DNA of 64,000 nucleotides, from assembly GCA_050084515.1 (NCBI GenBank), contig CM114275.1, positions 24,118,001 to 24,182,000 on the forward strand. The letters are read 5' to 3'. The DNA comes from Blasia pusilla (lineage: Eukaryota > Marchantiophyta > Marchantiopsida > Blasiales). Position numbers and translations under genes: made by a program. This document shows positions 63,197-64,000 of this stretch, piece by piece (within the stretch, counting starts at the first letter, position 1; every line of letters begins with the position of its first letter). Below the pieces are notes generated by a model. The model had not been told where the DNA came from and made no database searches. It saw nothing but the letters and a program-made list of their open reading frames with translations.

Positions 63197-64000
63197 GAGG
63201 TTGTCGAAAAGCACTGGTGGAAGAACTGAAGGGGAAACACTGCACGCCACTGCCGCTATAATATGTGTGGGACCTTGGCCGGATCCAATAGCGGCATCGT
63301 CATCATTGCAACTGTGCGGGTAATGTTCTCCTCCTCCTGAAGACCACCATCGATTTCCGGCACGGCTCTTTGTTTGTCCGTTGTTTGTGGGGAAGGTTCC
63401 GGATGCCTGGAGACAGCAGTACCCGTCCATTGCACACTGACGACCACACGGAACTCACCGCCGTGTGCGTCTGAGAGGACGCGAACCTCTGAAGCCATGT
63501 GGACGCGTGGAGGATCTCGTGCAGTAGAAGCACTGTGTTATTGTCTGTATTGACCAGTCCTTCCACTGTTCTCAATCATAACGGAATGTCAAGATTAGCT
63601 CTGTTCCTGCGAACACAATTGGCCAAAACGCAAAGATATCGCAAAGTGGATCACCGTCGGCGAACAGTCCAATTTCATGAATGATAACGGAATGTCCAGA
63701 TTTGGTCAGTTCCCAAGAAGGTAAGTGGCAAAACTTCAGAAGAGGTCGCTCCGCCGCAAGGCCGGCCGATCTGTGCTGCTCCTTCTAGCAGCGGAAGAAA
63801 AGACTCGCGGACTGAAGAGGAGCGAGAGAGAATGGAAGAAATAGTCGACCTCACAGCGAGCCACATGAATCAGTCCGTGAAGAATCGTAACGCGATGAGG
63901 ACTGAGACAATAAGTCTCGGCACTTCAGTGACGGGTGACGGACGACTACAAGGTGACATGAACTCCACGTCGTCGCTCGAGAGGCGATTCCTTTCGTGAT
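63197..64000. other. Right-edge sequence, no gene assigned
   Basis: Overlapping short ORFs on both strands. A minus-strand ORF (63675-63866) starts with a Ser/Arg-rich, acid-poor sequence (MWLAVRSTISSILSRSSS) that could be a targeting peptide in a first exon, but no downstream exon could be linked. The motif ACATTCCGTTAT (minus strand) occurs twice, near 63580 and 63690. Confidence 0.25.

Overview
The window is nuclear DNA of a land plant. Genes are split by GT-AG introns, there is a long intronless PPR gene of plant organellar type, and most of the rest is decayed transposon: PIF/Harbinger, Helitron, a LINE, LTR-like repeats and a foldback. I could not fix the species. Everything rests on reading the sequence and on remembered family signatures; no search was run.

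Four host genes can be supported. (1) A CSTF77 (CstF-77, pre-mRNA 3'-end processing) gene on the minus strand runs from about 7790 to the left edge. Sixteen coding exons are visible and all splice phases agree; the C-terminus lies off the window. (2) A 121-residue minus-strand ORF at 31574-31939 resembles the small plant complex I protein annotated as ESSS-like. (3) A 1002-residue P-class PPR protein lies at 39665-42673, plus strand. (4) A conserved plant protein of unknown function with a hydrophobic C-terminal half lies at 60780-63196, plus strand, in four exons, probably with a leader exon near 57.4-57.7 kb. Genes 1, 2 and 4 each have an (AG)n tract on the sense strand in the promoter/leader.

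The accessory DNA is layered. 8.1-14.8 kb holds a ~1.0-kb LTR-like repeat (9143-10149) and a 171-bp Helitron-like element (12615-12785). 14826-21249 is a 6.4-kb PIF/Harbinger element with matching terminal inverted repeats, a 3-bp ATT target duplication, a D-D35-E transposase and a convergent partner gene. 21.3-31 kb is AT-rich repeat debris with a second LTR-like copy (27994-28995, opposite orientation) and a decayed trihelix-like gene. 33.4-39.3 kb is Helitron territory next to a 93-bp minisatellite. 45.6-50.7 kb holds a dead LINE with a 111-bp (CT)n tail, joined to a second fragment of the same LINE. 50.7-57.3 kb is very AT-rich and carries a 2.2-kb foldback (54570-56796). A third LINE copy, also ending in a CT/GA tract, sits antisense at 57.83-60.18 kb, apparently in the leader intron of gene 4.

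I see no new enzymatic system. The most unusual items are the LINE lineage that seems to end in (CT)n instead of poly(A), the fully bounded Harbinger element with its unusual partner protein, and the large foldback.
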